Assembly (NCBI RefSeq): GCF_009769735.1 | Contig: NZ_WSRO01000002.1 | Location: 5,654,001 to 5,718,000 of the forward strand | DNA from: Streptomyces sp. BA2 | GTDB taxonomy: Bacteria; Actinomycetota; Actinomycetes; Streptomycetales; Streptomycetaceae | DNA length: 64,000 bases | Reading direction: 5' to 3' | Part shown: positions 36,733-46,146 of the stretch, in pieces | Numbering within the stretch: position 1 is the first letter of the stretch | How the letters are laid out: every line of letters begins with the position of its first letter | The notes under the pieces: generated by a model | The model's input: the letters and a program-made list of their open reading frames with translations, nothing else | What the model was told of the DNA's origin: nothing | Database searches by the model: none | Position numbers and translations under genes: made by a program

Positions 36733-38277
36733 ATGGCTGAGACCACTGAGTACGACTACGTCATCGTCGGCGGCGGCACCGCCGGTTCGGTGATCGCATC
36801 CCGCCTCACCGAGGACCCGGGCGTCACCGTCGCCGTCATCGAGGGCGGCCCCAGCGACATCGACCGCGAGGACGTCCTCACGCTGCGCCGCTGGCTCGGC
36901 CTGCTCGGCGGCGACCTCGACTACGGCTACACGACCACCGAGCAGCCGCGCGGCAACTCGCACATCCTGCACAGCCGCGCCAAGGTCCTCGGCGGCTGCT
37001 CGTCGCACAACACCCTGATCTCCTTCAAGCCGCTGCCCTCCGACTGGGACGAGTGGGAAGAGGCGGGCGCCACCGGCTGGGGCGCCAAGTCGATGGACCC
37101 CTTCTTCGGCAAGCTGCGCAACAACATCGTGCGCGTCGCCAAGAAGGACCAGAACCAGATCGCCACCGACTGGGTCGAGGCGACGAAGAGCGCGCTCGGC
37201 GTCCCCGAGGTCGTCGGCTTCAACGACAAGCCCTTCGACGAGGGCGTCGGCTTCTTCGACCTCTCGTACCACCCGGAGAACAACAAGCGTTCCTCCGCGT
37301 CCGTCGCCTACCTCCACCCCCACATGGAGGCCGGCGACCGCCCGAACCTCCACCTCTTCCTGGAGACGTGGGCCACCAAGCTGGAGCTGGAGGGCAAGAC
37401 CGCGCGCGGCGTCCACATCCGTACGAAGGACGGCGCCGAGCAGCTGCTGACCGCCCGCCGCGAGGTGCTCGTCTGCGCGGGCGCCGTCGACACGCCCCGG
37501 CTGCTCATGCACTCCGGCATCGGCCCCGCGGGGGACCTCGAAGCCCTCGGCATTCCTGTGACGCACGACCTGCCGGGCGTCGGCGAGAACCTCCTCGACC
37601 ACCCCGAGTCGGTCATCGTCTGGGAGACCAACGGGCCGATCCCCGGCAACTCCGCGATGGACTCCGACGCGGGCCTCTTCGTGAAGCGGGACCCGGACCA
37701 CAAGGGTCCCGACCTGATGTTCCACTTCTACCAAATCCCGTTCACGGACAACCCGGAGCGCCTGGGCTACGAACGCCCGGAGCACGGCGTCTCGATGACG
37801 CCGAACATCCCCAAGTCCCGTGCGCGCGGCCGCGTCTACCTGACGTCGGCCGACCCCGAGGTGAAGCCCGCCCTCGACTTCAAGTACTTCGAGTACGACG
37901 AGAACGGCGTCGACTACGACGGCCAGACCCTCGTCGACGGCATCAAGCTGGCCCGCAAGGTCGCGCAGGCCGAGCCCTTCGCCAAGTGGCTCAAGCGCGA
38001 GGTCTTCCCCGGCCCGGACGTCACCGACGACGCCGAGATCAGCGAGCTCGTGCGCAAGGCCGCGCACACCGTGTACCACCCGGCGGGAACCTGCCGCATG
38101 GGAGCCGCTACGGACGAACTCGCCGTGGTGGACCCGGAGTTGAAGATCCGGGGACTTGAAGGAATCCGTATCGCGGACGCATCCGTCTTCCCGACGATGC
38201 CCGCCGTGAACCCGATGATCGGAGTGCTCATGGTCGGGGAGAAGTGTGCCGAGATGCTGGGTGGTGATGGCCGATGA
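36733..38277 (+). CDS. betA: GMC-family choline dehydrogenase
   Basis: 514 residues, ATG 36733 with aggaagaggag upstream. The FAD-binding fold opens with [19 protein letters not shown]; the second GMC signature region includes [20 protein letters not shown]; the C-terminal active-site region contains [14 protein letters not shown] and ends [20 protein letters not shown] enzymes oxidise alcohols; with the upstream aldehyde dehydrogenase and downstream betaine transporter, choline is the likely substrate. The stop overlaps the ABC ATPase start (ATGA), so the five genes form one operon. Confidence 0.87.
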   Translation: MAETTEYDYVIVGGGTAGSVIASRLTEDPGVTVAVIEGGPSDIDREDVLTLRRWLGLLGGDLDYGYTTTEQPRGNSHILHSRAKVLGGCSSHNTLISFKPLPSDWDEWEEAGATGWGAKSMDPFFGKLRNNIVRVAKKDQNQIATDWVEATKSALGVPEVVGFNDKPFDEGVGFFDLSYHPENNKRSSASVAYLHPHMEAGDRPNLHLFLETWATKLELEGKTARGVHIRTKDGAEQLLTARREVLVCAGAVDTPRLLMHSGIGPAGDLEALGIPVTHDLPGVGENLLDHPESVIVWETNGPIPGNSAMDSDAGLFVKRDPDHKGPDLMFHFYQIPFTDNPERLGYERPEHGVSMTPNIPKSRARGRVYLTSADPEVKPALDFKYFEYDENGVDYDGQTLVDGIKLARKVAQAEPFAKWLKREVFPGPDVTDDAEISELVRKAAHTVYHPAGTCRMGAATDELAVVDPELKIRGLEGIRIADASVFPTMPAVNPMIGVLMVGEKCAEMLGGDGR

Positions 38278-39413
38278 GCGAGGCCGCGGTGATGAAGAAG
38301 GAAGAAGCGAAGCCGCCGGAGTCCGCCGACGGACCCGTCTTCGCCGTCGAGAACCTCTGGAAGGTCTTCGGCCCGAAGGCCGACCGAATACCGGGCGACA
38401 CCTCCGTCCACGACCTCACCCCCGCCGAACTGCGCGAGCAGACCGGCTGCACCGCCGCCGTGCGCGATGTGTCCTTCGAGGTGAAGAAGGGCGAGGTCTT
38501 CGTCGTCATGGGCCTCTCGGGGTCCGGCAAGTCGACGCTCGTACGCTGCCTCACCCGGCTCATCGAGCCGACATCGGGGTCCATCGCGATCGACGGCGAG
38601 GACGTACTCGGCATGGACAAGGCGCGCCTGCGTGAACTGCGCAGGCACCGCGCCGCCATGGTCTTCCAGCACTTCGGCCTCCTCCCGCACCGCACCGTCC
38701 TCGACAACGTCGCGTACGGCCTGGAGATCCAGGGCGTAGGCAAGGCCGAGCGCCGCGCCAAGGCCCTCGAAGTCGTCGCCAAGGTCGGCCTCGAAGGCCT
38801 CGAACAGCGCAAGCCCGGACAGCTCTCCGGCGGCCAGCAGCAGCGCGTGGGCCTGGCCCGCGCCCTCGCCGTCGACCCCGAAGTCCTGCTCTTCGACGAG
38901 CCGTTCAGCGCGCTCGACCCGCTCATCCGCCGCGACATGCAGGAAGAAGTCATCCGCCTGCACCGCGAAGAGGGCCGCACGATGGTCTTCATCACCCACG
39001 ACCTCAGCGAGGCCCTGCGCCTGGGCGACCGCATCGCGCTGATGCGCGACGGCCGCATCGTGCAGCTCGGCACGCCCGAGGAGATCGTCGGCTCCCCGGC
39101 CGACGACTACGTACGCGACTTCGTACGGGACGTGGCGCGCGCCGACGTGATGAGCGTGCGCACCGCCATGCGCCCCGCCGACACCGACGAGCAGGACCGC
39201 GGCCCGGCGCTCTCGCCGGACGCCAAGGTCGCCGACGCCATCGAGGCCGTCGCCAAGTCCGGCTTCCCGGTGCGCGTGATGGACGGTCCGCGCTGCCTGG
39301 GCGTCGTCGACCACGAGGCGCTGCTCGGCGTCGTCGCCGGCGTGGCTCCGGCGGACGGGCGTGTCACGAAGCCCGACAAGGGGCGCTCCGATACCGGCGA
39401 GGTGGTCGCCTGA
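38274..39413 (+). CDS. Glycine betaine/proline ABC transporter ATP-binding protein
   Basis: 379 residues, coupled to the GMC gene by ATGA. Walker [10 protein letters not shown], signature [15 protein letters not shown], Walker [14 protein letters not shown] and the H-loop [14 protein letters not shown] are all present. The N-terminal leader ([14 protein letters not shown]) is typical of ProV/OpuAA/OpuCA. The C-terminal part has one recognisable CBS-like unit ([18 protein letters not shown]); full ProV-type proteins carry two, which sense ionic strength. It powers uptake of glycine betaine with the permease encoded next (1-bp stop/start overlap). Confidence 0.95.
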   Translation: MSEAAVMKKEEAKPPESADGPVFAVENLWKVFGPKADRIPGDTSVHDLTPAELREQTGCTAAVRDVSFEVKKGEVFVVMGLSGSGKSTLVRCLTRLIEPTSGSIAIDGEDVLGMDKARLRELRRHRAAMVFQHFGLLPHRTVLDNVAYGLEIQGVGKAERRAKALEVVAKVGLEGLEQRKPGQLSGGQQQRVGLARALAVDPEVLLFDEPFSALDPLIRRDMQEEVIRLHREEGRTMVFITHDLSEALRLGDRIALMRDGRIVQLGTPEEIVGSPADDYVRDFVRDVARADVMSVRTAMRPADTDEQDRGPALSPDAKVADAIEAVAKSGFPVRVMDGPRCLGVVDHEALLGVVAGVAPADGRVTKPDKGRSDTGEVVA

Positions 39414-41380
39414 TGGCCACCGCCACCGCATCGACCTCCGTACGCGACACGGGAATCGGAGCGCTCCTGCGCCACCGTGCCGTCGGCAAGCTCCTGCTGC
39501 TCGCCGTCGCCGCTGCGATCCTCATCCCCATCGTCAACGCCAAGTGGGCGTCCGGCGCCTGGCCCGACGCGCTCACCGTCGACCTGACCGAGCCGCTCGG
39601 CAAGACCACCGACTGGATCATCGACAACCGCGACAGCCACCCGCTGTTCGTCTACTTCCTCGGCAACATCTCCAACGGCATCGTGCTCTCCATCCGCGGC
39701 GTCTATCTGGTGCTGCTCGCGGCAGGCTGGGCCGGAGTGAGTGTCGGCGCCGCCCTCGTCGCCTGGCGTGTGGCGGGCGTACGGCTCGCGGTCCTTGCCG
39801 GTGCCTCGTTCGGCCTGTGCGGACTGCTCGGCATGTGGGTGCCGACGATGCAGACACTGGCCCTGATGATCGTGGCCGTGCTCGTCTCCGTCGTACTCGG
39901 CATGCTGCTCGGCCTCGCCGGCGGCCTGAGCGACAGGGTCTTCCGCATCCTGCGGCCGGTACTCGACACCATGCAGGTGCTCCCGGCCTTCTCGTACCTG
40001 CTGCCCGTCGCCCTGGTCTTCGGCATCGGCGTGCCCGCCGCGGTCATCGCGACCGTCGTGTACGCGGCACCGCCGATGGCCCGTCTCACCGCGCTCGGCC
40101 TGCGCGGCGCCGACGGCGGCGTGATGGAGGCGGTGACGTCGCTCGGCACCACCGCACGCCAGCGCCTGCTCTCCGCGCGCCTCCCGCTGGCCCGCAAGGA
40201 ACTCCTTCTCGGCCTCAACCAGACGATCATGATGGCGCTCGGCATGGCCGTCATCGCGTCGATGATCGGCGGCGCCGGTCTCGGTGACCGCGTCTACCAG
40301 GCCCTCGGCTCCGTGGACGTCGGAGCCGCGCTCGCGGCCGGAATCCCGATCGTGCTGCTCGCCGTGGTCCTCGACCGCGTGACGGGCGCCGCGGGGGAGC
40401 GGCTCGGCGCCAACACCCAGGACAACTCGCCGCTGCGCGGCCGGCGCGGCTGGTCCGTGGCAGCGGCGGTCACCGTCGTGGCCGCGCTCGCCGCGCGCTT
40501 CGCGGACCGCCTGGAGTGGCCCGAGAGCTGGATCGTGAACATCGCCGAGCCGGTGAACACCGCCAAGGAGTGGATGGTCGACCACATCTACACCGACGTG
40601 CCCGTCGTCGGCGGCACCGCCGACTGGGCCGCGCACTTCACCACGTGGGTACTCGACCCGATCCGCGACGGTCTCCAGGGCCTGCCCTGGTGGTCGGTCC
40701 TCCTCATCATCGCGGCCCTCGCCTGGCTGATCGGCACCTGGCAGACCGCGCTCACCGCCGTACTCGCCATGGCGGCGACGGGCGTACTCGGCGTGTGGAA
40801 GCCGTCCCTCGACACGCTCGCGCAGGTCCTTGCCGCTGTCGCCGTCACGGTGGTCATCGGCTTCGCGGTGGGTATCGCGGCAGCGCGCAGCACGAGGCTG
40901 GAGGCGCTTTTGAGGCCCGTCCTCGACGTCTTCCAGACGATGCCGCAGTTCGTGTACCTGATCCCGGTCGTGGCCCTCTTCGGCATCGGCCGCGCCCCCG
41001 CGGTCGCCGCCGCCATCGTGTACGCGCTGCCCGCCGTCATCCGCATCACCACGCAGGGCCTGCGCCAGGTCAACGGCGCCGCGATGGAGTCGTCCCGCTC
41101 CCTCGGCGCCACCAACTGGCAGCAACTGCGCCAGGTCCAGCTCCCGCTGGCCCGCCCGGCGCTCCTGCTCGCCGTCAACCAGGCGGTCGTCCTCATCCTC
41201 GCCGTCGTCGTCATCGGCGGCCTCGTGGGCGGTGGCGCGCTCGGTTACGAAGCGGTGTTCGGCCTCGCGCAGGGCGACCTGGCCACGGGTCTCGTGGCGG
41301 GTACGGCGATCGTGTGCCTCGGTCTGATGCTGGACCGGGTCACGCAGCCCACGGAACGCCGCACGAAGAAGGGTGCGTGA
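39413..41380 (+). CDS. Double-length ABC permease for glycine betaine
   Basis: 655 residues, twice the usual OpuAB/ProW core, from two homologous halves. Each half ends in an EAA-type loop: LGTTARQRLLSARLPLARKE and LGATNWQQLRQVQLPLARPA. Each is followed by GLNQTIMMALGMAVIASMIG or AVNQAVVLILAVVVIGGLVG. One polypeptide thus supplies both transmembrane domains. Overlaps the ATPase stop by one base. The binding protein follows immediately. Confidence 0.93.
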   Translation: MATATASTSVRDTGIGALLRHRAVGKLLLLAVAAAILIPIVNAKWASGAWPDALTVDLTEPLGKTTDWIIDNRDSHPLFVYFLGNISNGIVLSIRGVYLVLLAAGWAGVSVGAALVAWRVAGVRLAVLAGASFGLCGLLGMWVPTMQTLALMIVAVLVSVVLGMLLGLAGGLSDRVFRILRPVLDTMQVLPAFSYLLPVALVFGIGVPAAVIATVVYAAPPMARLTALGLRGADGGVMEAVTSLGTTARQRLLSARLPLARKELLLGLNQTIMMALGMAVIASMIGGAGLGDRVYQALGSVDVGAALAAGIPIVLLAVVLDRVTGAAGERLGANTQDNSPLRGRRGWSVAAAVTVVAALAARFADRLEWPESWIVNIAEPVNTAKEWMVDHIYTDVPVVGGTADWAAHFTTWVLDPIRDGLQGLPWWSVLLIIAALAWLIGTWQTALTAVLAMAATGVLGVWKPSLDTLAQVLAAVAVTVVIGFAVGIAAARSTRLEALLRPVLDVFQTMPQFVYLIPVVALFGIGRAPAVAAAIVYALPAVIRITTQGLRQVNGAAMESSRSLGATNWQQLRQVQLPLARPALLLAVNQAVVLILAVVVIGGLVGGGALGYEAVFGLAQGDLATGLVAGTAIVCLGLMLDRVTQPTERRTKKGA

Positions 41381-41381
41381 C

Positions 41382-42353
41382 ATGCGAGTACGTACGCGTG
41401 TGATGCGAGTGATCAGTGCGGCAACGGCGGGCTGTGCCTTGCTCGCCCTCTCGGGCTGCGCCTCCGACATGACCAAGCAGGCGTCCCCGTACGCCAACGC
41501 CGAGGGCGCCAAGACCGTGACGCTGTCCGTCCAGTCCTGGGTCGGCGCGCAGGCGGACGTGGCTGTCGCCGAGTATCTGCTCAAGCACGAGCTCGGCTAC
41601 CGGGTCGACAAGGTCCAGATCGACGAGGTCCCCGCCTGGGACGCGCTCAGCCAGGGCCGCGTCGACGCGATCATGGAGGACTGGGGCCACCCGGACCAGG
41701 AACAGCGCTACATCAAGGACAAGAAGACGATCGTCCCCGGCGGCGACGTCGGGGTCACCGGGCACATCGGGTGGTACGTCCCCACGTACTTCGCGAAGAA
41801 GCACCCGGACGTCACCAACTGGAAGAACCTCAACAAGTACGCGAAGGACTTCCGCACCTCCGAGAGCGGCAGCAAGGGCCAGCTCATGGACGGCTCCCCT
41901 TCGTACGTCACGAACGACAAGGCCCTGGTGAAGAACCTCGGCCTGGACTACGAGGTCGTCTTCGCGGGTTCCGAGGCGGCGCAGATCACGCAGATCGAGC
42001 AGTTCGCCAAGCAGCAGAAGCCGTTCCTGACGTACTGGTACAAGCCGCAGTGGCTGTTCAAGAAGGTGCCGATGACGGAGGTGAAGCTGCCCGAGTACAA
42101 GGAGGGCTGCGACGCCGACCCCGCCAAGATCAAGTGCGCCTATCCGCATACGCCCCTGCAGAAGTACTTCAATGCCGACTTCGCCAAGAAGGGCGGCGAC
42201 GCGGCGGAGTTCCTGAAGAACTTCAAGTGGTCGGAGGAGGACCAGAACGAGGTCTCGCTGATGATCGCGGACAAGAAGATGTCACCGGAGGACGCGGCGA
42301 AGGCCTGGGTCGCCGGCCATGAGTCGAAGTGGCGGGGCTGGCTTCCGAAGTAG
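41382..42353 (+). CDS. Glycine betaine-binding lipoprotein
   Basis: 323 residues from ATG 41382; GTG 41373 is an alternative overlapping the permease. The lipobox LLALSGCAS places it on the outer face of the membrane. The OpuAC-type domain has aromatic-rich segments (TLSVQSWVGAQADVAVAEYL, AIMEDWGHPDQ, IGWYVPTYF, TYWYKPQWLFK) consistent with a betaine-binding aromatic cage. Last gene of the choline/betaine operon. The following repeat region may hold the terminator. Confidence 0.93.
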   Translation: MRVRTRVMRVISAATAGCALLALSGCASDMTKQASPYANAEGAKTVTLSVQSWVGAQADVAVAEYLLKHELGYRVDKVQIDEVPAWDALSQGRVDAIMEDWGHPDQEQRYIKDKKTIVPGGDVGVTGHIGWYVPTYFAKKHPDVTNWKNLNKYAKDFRTSESGSKGQLMDGSPSYVTNDKALVKNLGLDYEVVFAGSEAAQITQIEQFAKQQKPFLTYWYKPQWLFKKVPMTEVKLPEYKEGCDADPAKIKCAYPHTPLQKYFNADFAKKGGDAAEFLKNFKWSEEDQNEVSLMIADKKMSPEDAAKAWVAGHESKWRGWLPK

Positions 42354-42380
42354 CCGTGCGGGCGGCGGGGCGGGGAAACC

Positions 42381-42434
42381 TGAACCGCCGCTGCGCGCCG
42401 GTTCCTTCCCACCCGCCCACCCGGCACCCCGCGG
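42381..42434 (-). repeat. Hairpin plus G-run module, locus 2, copy 1
   Basis: Minus-strand copy with a diverged hairpin (ccgccgctgcgcgccgg version) and a diverged C/G-run. Followed at about 100-120-bp spacing by copies 2 and 3. Confidence 0.75.
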
Positions 42435-42477
42435 TGGGCGGGGGACCTGGTGCCGCGCCGCCGCCGGCGTCGGGCCC

Positions 42478-42532
42478 CTGAACCGCCGCTGCGCGCCGGA
42501 TCTCCCCCACCCACCCGCCCGATTGCCCCGTG
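42478..42532 (-). repeat. Hairpin plus G-run module, locus 2, copy 2
   Basis: Contains gaaccgccgctgcgcgccgg then the complement of caatcgggcgggtgggtggg; the hairpin arm shows compensatory-looking changes relative to locus 1. Confidence 0.8.
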
Positions 42533-42596
42533 GCGGATCTCTCGCCCCGGCACCCGCGGTGCGGGGACCTGGTGCCCCGTCGCCGTCGGCGGAACC

Positions 42597-42650
42597 CTGA
42601 ACCGCCGCTGCGCGCCGGATCTTTCCCGCCCACCCGCCCGATTGCCCCGC
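42597..42650 (-). repeat. Hairpin plus G-run module, locus 2, copy 3
   Basis: Nearly identical to copy 2 over about 50 bp, in the same orientation. Confidence 0.8.
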
Positions 42651-42686
42651 GTGACCCCACCCACCCCCACGGGCCGCCCCCCGGTG

Positions 42687-42742
42687 CTCCGGGGCAATCG
42701 GGTGGGTGGGCGGGAGACATCCGCCGCGAAGCGGCGGTCTAG
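42687..42742 (+). repeat. Hairpin plus G-run module, locus 2, copy 4 (plus orientation)
   Basis: Very close to locus 1 copies B and C: ggggcaatcgggtgggtggg, then ccgccgcgaagcggcgg. Four G-tracts at 42700-42714 fit a G-quadruplex. Faces the other three copies. Confidence 0.88.
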
Positions 42743-42870
42743 GGCGGTTCCACAGGAGCCGCGGCACCGCGCGTGAGCTGGGTGGCTGGCACAGGGCGGC
42801 GCCGTGCGCCAGCCGCAGGCCCGGTACGGGAGTGCTCTGCGCGCCCGGAGGCAGGGGCGCCGTGCCTCAG

Positions 42871-43602
42871 CTACCCCAGCCGGGAGGCGATTTCTCGCAA
42901 GGCTTCCGTTGACCGGATCTGCAACCCCGGGCCGAACGTGATCCGCGTGGCTCCGAGCGAGCCCAGCTCCCGCAGCGAGGGCCCGGACCCCGGCTTCGCG
43001 CCCACGTTGATGGGGCCCTCGATGCCTGCCCGCAGGGCGGGCAGAGCCTCCGGCGGCGCACCTATCGGGTAGACACAGTCCGCGCCCGCCTCGACGTACA
43101 GCCGAGCCCGCTCGACCGCCGCCCGCCCGGCATCCGCGACGCCCCGGATGAACGTGTCCACCCGCGCGTTGATGAACAACCCCCGGCCCGCGACAGAACG
43201 TACCTCCGCCAGCCGGTCCGCCTGCTCACGCGGATCCCTGAGGGCCCCGCCCGAAGACGCCGAGTCCTCCAGGTTGCAGCCCACCGCGCCCGTCTCCAGG
43301 AGCCGATCCACCAACTCCCTCGGCGTCAGCCCGTAACCGTCCTCGATGTCCGCGGACACCGGCACGGCCCCGCCGACCGCCCGCACGATCCGGGCCACCG
43401 CCGCGAACATCTCATCCGGCGGCACCTCCCCGTCCGCGTACCCGAGCGACGCCGCGACCCCCGCGCTCGGCGTCGCGAGGGCGGGGAACCCGGCGTCCAC
43501 GAAGACCCGCGCGCTGGCCGCGTCCCACGGTCCGGGCAGGACCAGCGGGTCACCGGGCGCACGCCCATGATGCAGTGCACGGAACTCCTCCACGAGGCTC
43601 AC
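42871..43602 (-). CDS. PEP mutase / isocitrate lyase family protein
   Basis: 243 residues from a GTG at 43602. The fold signature is visible: LVLPGPWDAASARVFVDAGF, the metal-binding DIEDGYG, GCNLEDS and INARVDTF, with C-terminal NVGAKPGSGPSL. These are ICL/PEPM-superfamily TIM-barrel enzymes acting on 2-oxo or 2-methyl-type carboxylates; the catalytic Cys loop of true isocitrate lyase is not evident, so the exact reaction is open. Its start overlaps the stop of the upstream AhpD-like gene (GTGA), making it the last gene of a coupled three-gene operon. Confidence 0.85.
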   Translation of the reverse strand: MSLVEEFRALHHGRAPGDPLVLPGPWDAASARVFVDAGFPALATPSAGVAASLGYADGEVPPDEMFAAVARIVRAVGGAVPVSADIEDGYGLTPRELVDRLLETGAVGCNLEDSASSGGALRDPREQADRLAEVRSVAGRGLFINARVDTFIRGVADAGRAAVERARLYVEAGADCVYPIGAPPEALPALRAGIEGPINVGAKPGSGPSLRELGSLGATRITFGPGLQIRSTEALREIASRLG

Positions 43603-44045
43603 GGCGCGTATCCTCCCGGCTCGATACGGCGGCTGACCATCACCCGGTTCCAGCTGTTGATGACGGTGATCACCCCGATGAGATGGGCCAGTTCGGATTC
43701 GGTGAAGTGCTTGGCCGCCGCCTCGTACGCCTCGTCGGGGACGAACCCGTCCGTCAGGACGGTGACCGCCTCGGTCAGCGCGAGAGCGGCCCGCTCCCGC
43801 TCGCTGAAGACCTCACCCGCCTCGGCCCACGCGTTGAGGAGCGCGACCCGCTTCGCCGTCTCGCCGCTCTTCACGGCGATGTCCACATGCATGTCCAGAC
43901 AGAACGCACACGCGTTGATCTGCGAGGCCCGCATCATCACGAGCTCGGCGAGCACGGGGTCGCCGAGCCCCTTCTTCGCGGCAGCGCTCAGCGCGGACAG
44001 CGCGCTGGTGACGCCCTTGTCGAGGTGGGTGGTCCGAGCGCTCAC
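43599..44045 (-). CDS. AhpD-like / carboxymuconolactone decarboxylase-family protein (second copy)
   Basis: 148 residues from GTG 44045, overlapping the upstream stop (GTGA). The redox motif CAFCLDMH (C-x-x-C with following His) is typical of the AhpD-like subgroup of the CMD family. Surrounding sequence (VMMRASQINACAFCLDMHVD, ALTEAVTVLTDGFVPDEAY) is strongly similar to the gene directly upstream, so the two arose by tandem duplication. It probably acts as a peroxide-protective thiol-disulfide protein. Confidence 0.9.
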   Translation of the reverse strand: MSARTTHLDKGVTSALSALSAAAKKGLGDPVLAELVMMRASQINACAFCLDMHVDIAVKSGETAKRVALLNAWAEAGEVFSERERAALALTEAVTVLTDGFVPDEAYEAAAKHFTESELAHLIGVITVINSWNRVMVSRRIEPGGYAP

Positions 44046-44596
44046 TTCTGGTCCCCGGCCTTGTAGTGGCCCGGCACCTGACGCGTCGAGACGCCGAAGC
44101 GGTTCCACGCGTTGATCACCGTGATCGCGGCGATCAGCTGCGTCAGCTCCTGCTCATCGAAGAGGGCCGCGGCCCTGTCGTACACCGCGTCCGGCACGAA
44201 GCCGTCCGTAAGGACCGTGATCGCCTCGGTCAGTTCGATCGCGGCGACTTCCTTCGCCGTGTAGAAGTGCTTCGACTCCTCCCACGCGCTGAGCTGGATG
44301 ATCCGCTCCACGCTCTCGCCCGCCGCGAGGGCGTCCTTGCTGTGCATGTCGACGCAGAGCGCGCAGTGATTGAGCTGCGAGGCGCGGATGTTGACGAGTT
44401 CGAGGATCACCGGGTCGACACCCTTACGGGCGGCCGCGTCGAGCCGGATCATCGCCTTGAAGACCTCGGGGGCGTGCTGGTGCCAGTCGAGGCGGGGCGT
44501 GTGCTCGTGAACGTATTCCTTGGTCTGCGTCTGCACGGCGGGCTGTACGGCGGGCTGTACGGGAGCCTGTCCGGGGGTGCTGTCGTTCGTCGTCAT
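44042..44596 (-). CDS. AhpD-like / carboxymuconolactone decarboxylase-family protein (first copy)
   Basis: 184 residues from ATG 44596. The CxxC-His motif is CALCVDMH. It is longer than its partner by an N-terminal extension with a PAVQPAVQ repeat. First gene of the coupled operon and divergent from a MocR/PdxR regulator only 47 bp away, which is the likely controller. Confidence 0.9.
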   Translation of the reverse strand: MTTNDSTPGQAPVQPAVQPAVQTQTKEYVHEHTPRLDWHQHAPEVFKAMIRLDAAARKGVDPVILELVNIRASQLNHCALCVDMHSKDALAAGESVERIIQLSAWEESKHFYTAKEVAAIELTEAITVLTDGFVPDAVYDRAAALFDEQELTQLIAAITVINAWNRFGVSTRQVPGHYKAGDQK

Positions 44597-44643
44597 GCCA
44601 TCGACCGTACGGGCGGAATAGCCCACAGGTATGGTCCATTCCC

Positions 44644-46047
44644 ATGGAAGAATCCTGGGCCACTTTGGGCGTCGACCTCCACCTGGAGACCGGGGGAGAG
44701 GCCACGCACTCCGGCGTACGCAAGGGCCTCACGGACGCCCTGCGCGAGGCGGTACGCGGCGGCAGGCTCGCCCCCGGCACCCGCCTCCCCTCGTCCCGTT
44801 CCCTCGCCGTCGACCTGGGCATCGCCCGCAACACCGTCGCCGACGCGTACGCGGACCTCGTCGCCGAGGGCTGGCTCACCGCACGCCAGGGCTCGGGCAC
44901 CCGCGTCGCAGAACGCGCCGTGCCGCGCCCCGCCGCACCCGCACCGCGCCGCAGGGCCGCCGGCAGCCCGACGTACGACCTGATGCCGGGCACCCCCGAC
45001 CTCTCCTCGTTCCCGCGCGCCGCCTGGCTCAAGGCCGCGCGACGGGCCATGGCGGCCGCCCCGAACGACGCGCTCGGCTATGGCGACCCGCGCGGCCGCA
45101 TCGAGCTGCGCACCGCCCTCGCCGACTATCTCTCCCGTGCGCGCGGCGTGCACACGGACCCGGACCGCATCGTCATCTGCGCCGGGTTCGCACAGGGCCT
45201 GAGCGTGCTCGGAGGTGTGCTGCGGGCGCGCGGTCTGCGGGAGGTGACGGTCGAGTCGTACGGCCTGGATGTGCACTGGAACCTGCTGAAGCGGGCGGGG
45301 CTGCGGACGAGGCCGCTGCCCTTCGACGAACTGGGCACCTGCACCGCCGAGTTGGGGAAGGGCTCGGCGAAGGTCGCGCTCCTGACGCCCGCCCATCAGT
45401 TCCCGACGGGGGTACCGCTGCACCCCGACCGGCGCGCGGCCGCCGTCGACTGGGCGCGGCGCGCGGGGGGTCTGATCCTGGAGGACGACTACGACGGGGA
45501 GTTCCGCTACGACCGGCAGCCGGTGGGCGCGCTCCAGGGCCTGGACCCCGACCGCGTGGTCTACCTCGGCACGGCGAGCAAGTCCCTCGCCCCCGGTCTC
45601 CGGCTCGGCTGGATGGTCCTTCCGGCGCCGGTCGCCGCGGAGGTCGTCGAGGCGAAGGGCGCGGAATGGGCCTGCGGGGCGCTGGATCAGCTGACGCTCG
45701 CGGAGTTCATCACGTCGGGTGCGTACGACCGCCATGTGCGGGGCGCGCGGCTGCGCTACCGCCGCCGACGGGACCAACTGGTCGCCGCGCTCGCCGCACG
45801 GGCACCGGAGGTGCGGGCCACGGGGATCGCCGCGGGGCTGCACGCGGTGCTCGAACTGCCGCCGGGTACGGAGCGCTCGGTGGTACAGGCGGCAAGCTGG
45901 CAACGCCTTGCCGTGCAGGGCCTTGGGAGCTTCCGCCACCCCGCCGCAGGGCCCCCGGAGCGGGACGCGCTGGTGGTGGGGTACGGGACCCCGGCGGATC
46001 ACGGGTGGGCGGGGGCGCTGGAGGCGTTGTGCAGGGTGCTGCCGTAG
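44644..46047 (+). CDS. MocR/PdxR-type regulator (GntR HTH fused to aminotransferase-like domain)
   Basis: 467 residues. The N-terminal GntR winged HTH reads LREAVRGGRLAPGTRLPSSR and LGIARNTVADAYADLVAEGW. The C-terminal fold-type-I aminotransferase domain has ILEDDYDGEFRYDRQP and the PLP-lysine motif GTASKSLAPGLRLGWM. MocR proteins use pyridoxal phosphate or an aldehyde/amine as effector. Here it faces the AhpD/PEPM operon across a 47-bp spacer, so it most likely controls that operon and itself. Confidence 0.93.
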   Translation: MEESWATLGVDLHLETGGEATHSGVRKGLTDALREAVRGGRLAPGTRLPSSRSLAVDLGIARNTVADAYADLVAEGWLTARQGSGTRVAERAVPRPAAPAPRRRAAGSPTYDLMPGTPDLSSFPRAAWLKAARRAMAAAPNDALGYGDPRGRIELRTALADYLSRARGVHTDPDRIVICAGFAQGLSVLGGVLRARGLREVTVESYGLDVHWNLLKRAGLRTRPLPFDELGTCTAELGKGSAKVALLTPAHQFPTGVPLHPDRRAAAVDWARRAGGLILEDDYDGEFRYDRQPVGALQGLDPDRVVYLGTASKSLAPGLRLGWMVLPAPVAAEVVEAKGAEWACGALDQLTLAEFITSGAYDRHVRGARLRYRRRRDQLVAALAARAPEVRATGIAAGLHAVLELPPGTERSVVQAASWQRLAVQGLGSFRHPAAGPPERDALVVGYGTPADHGWAGALEALCRVLP

Positions 46048-46050
46048 CTG

Positions 46051-46140
46051 CGCGCACTGTCATCACCGGCTCTGCCGCCGTGCGCACCGTCATCACCGGC
46101 TCCGCCGCCGTGCGCACCGTCATCACCGGCTCCGCCGAGT
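46051..46140 (+). repeat. Three tandem 30-bp repeats downstream of the MocR gene
   Basis: Three copies of tgcgcaccgtcatcaccggc plus tccgccgccg (46051-46080, 46081-46110, 46111-46140), the first slightly diverged. They start 3 bp after the MocR stop. At 46141-46165 follows a segment with ctcaaacgccggacgggctg, related to a repeat often seen at Streptomyces gene ends (from memory). Confidence 0.9.
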
Positions 46141-46146
46141 TCGCCC

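Larger units (their letters stand above)
42354..42870. other. Non-coding repeat-rich gap after the betaine operon
   Basis: 517 bp with no supported gene. It holds three minus-oriented and one plus-oriented copies of the hairpin/G-run module also found at 15916-16142. An additional ggacctggtgcc unit occurs at 42443 and 42565, giving part of the region a tandem period of about 120 bp. Several frames are open on both strands but are purely repeat-derived. Confidence 0.85.

Noticed and set aside
34993..38079. 1028-codon minus-strand open frame opposite the betaine dehydrogenase genes
   Set aside because: Shadow of betB and betA: composition is Val/Asp/Arg/Gly-rich with no domain, while the plus strand holds full ALDH and GMC signatures.
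42381..42742. Array of repeats as a CRISPR
   Set aside because: The repeats are self-complementary, oriented both ways, with similar sequence between units and no cas genes nearby.
46051..46140. Three 30-bp repeats as a mini-CRISPR
   Set aside because: The units are contiguous with no spacers.
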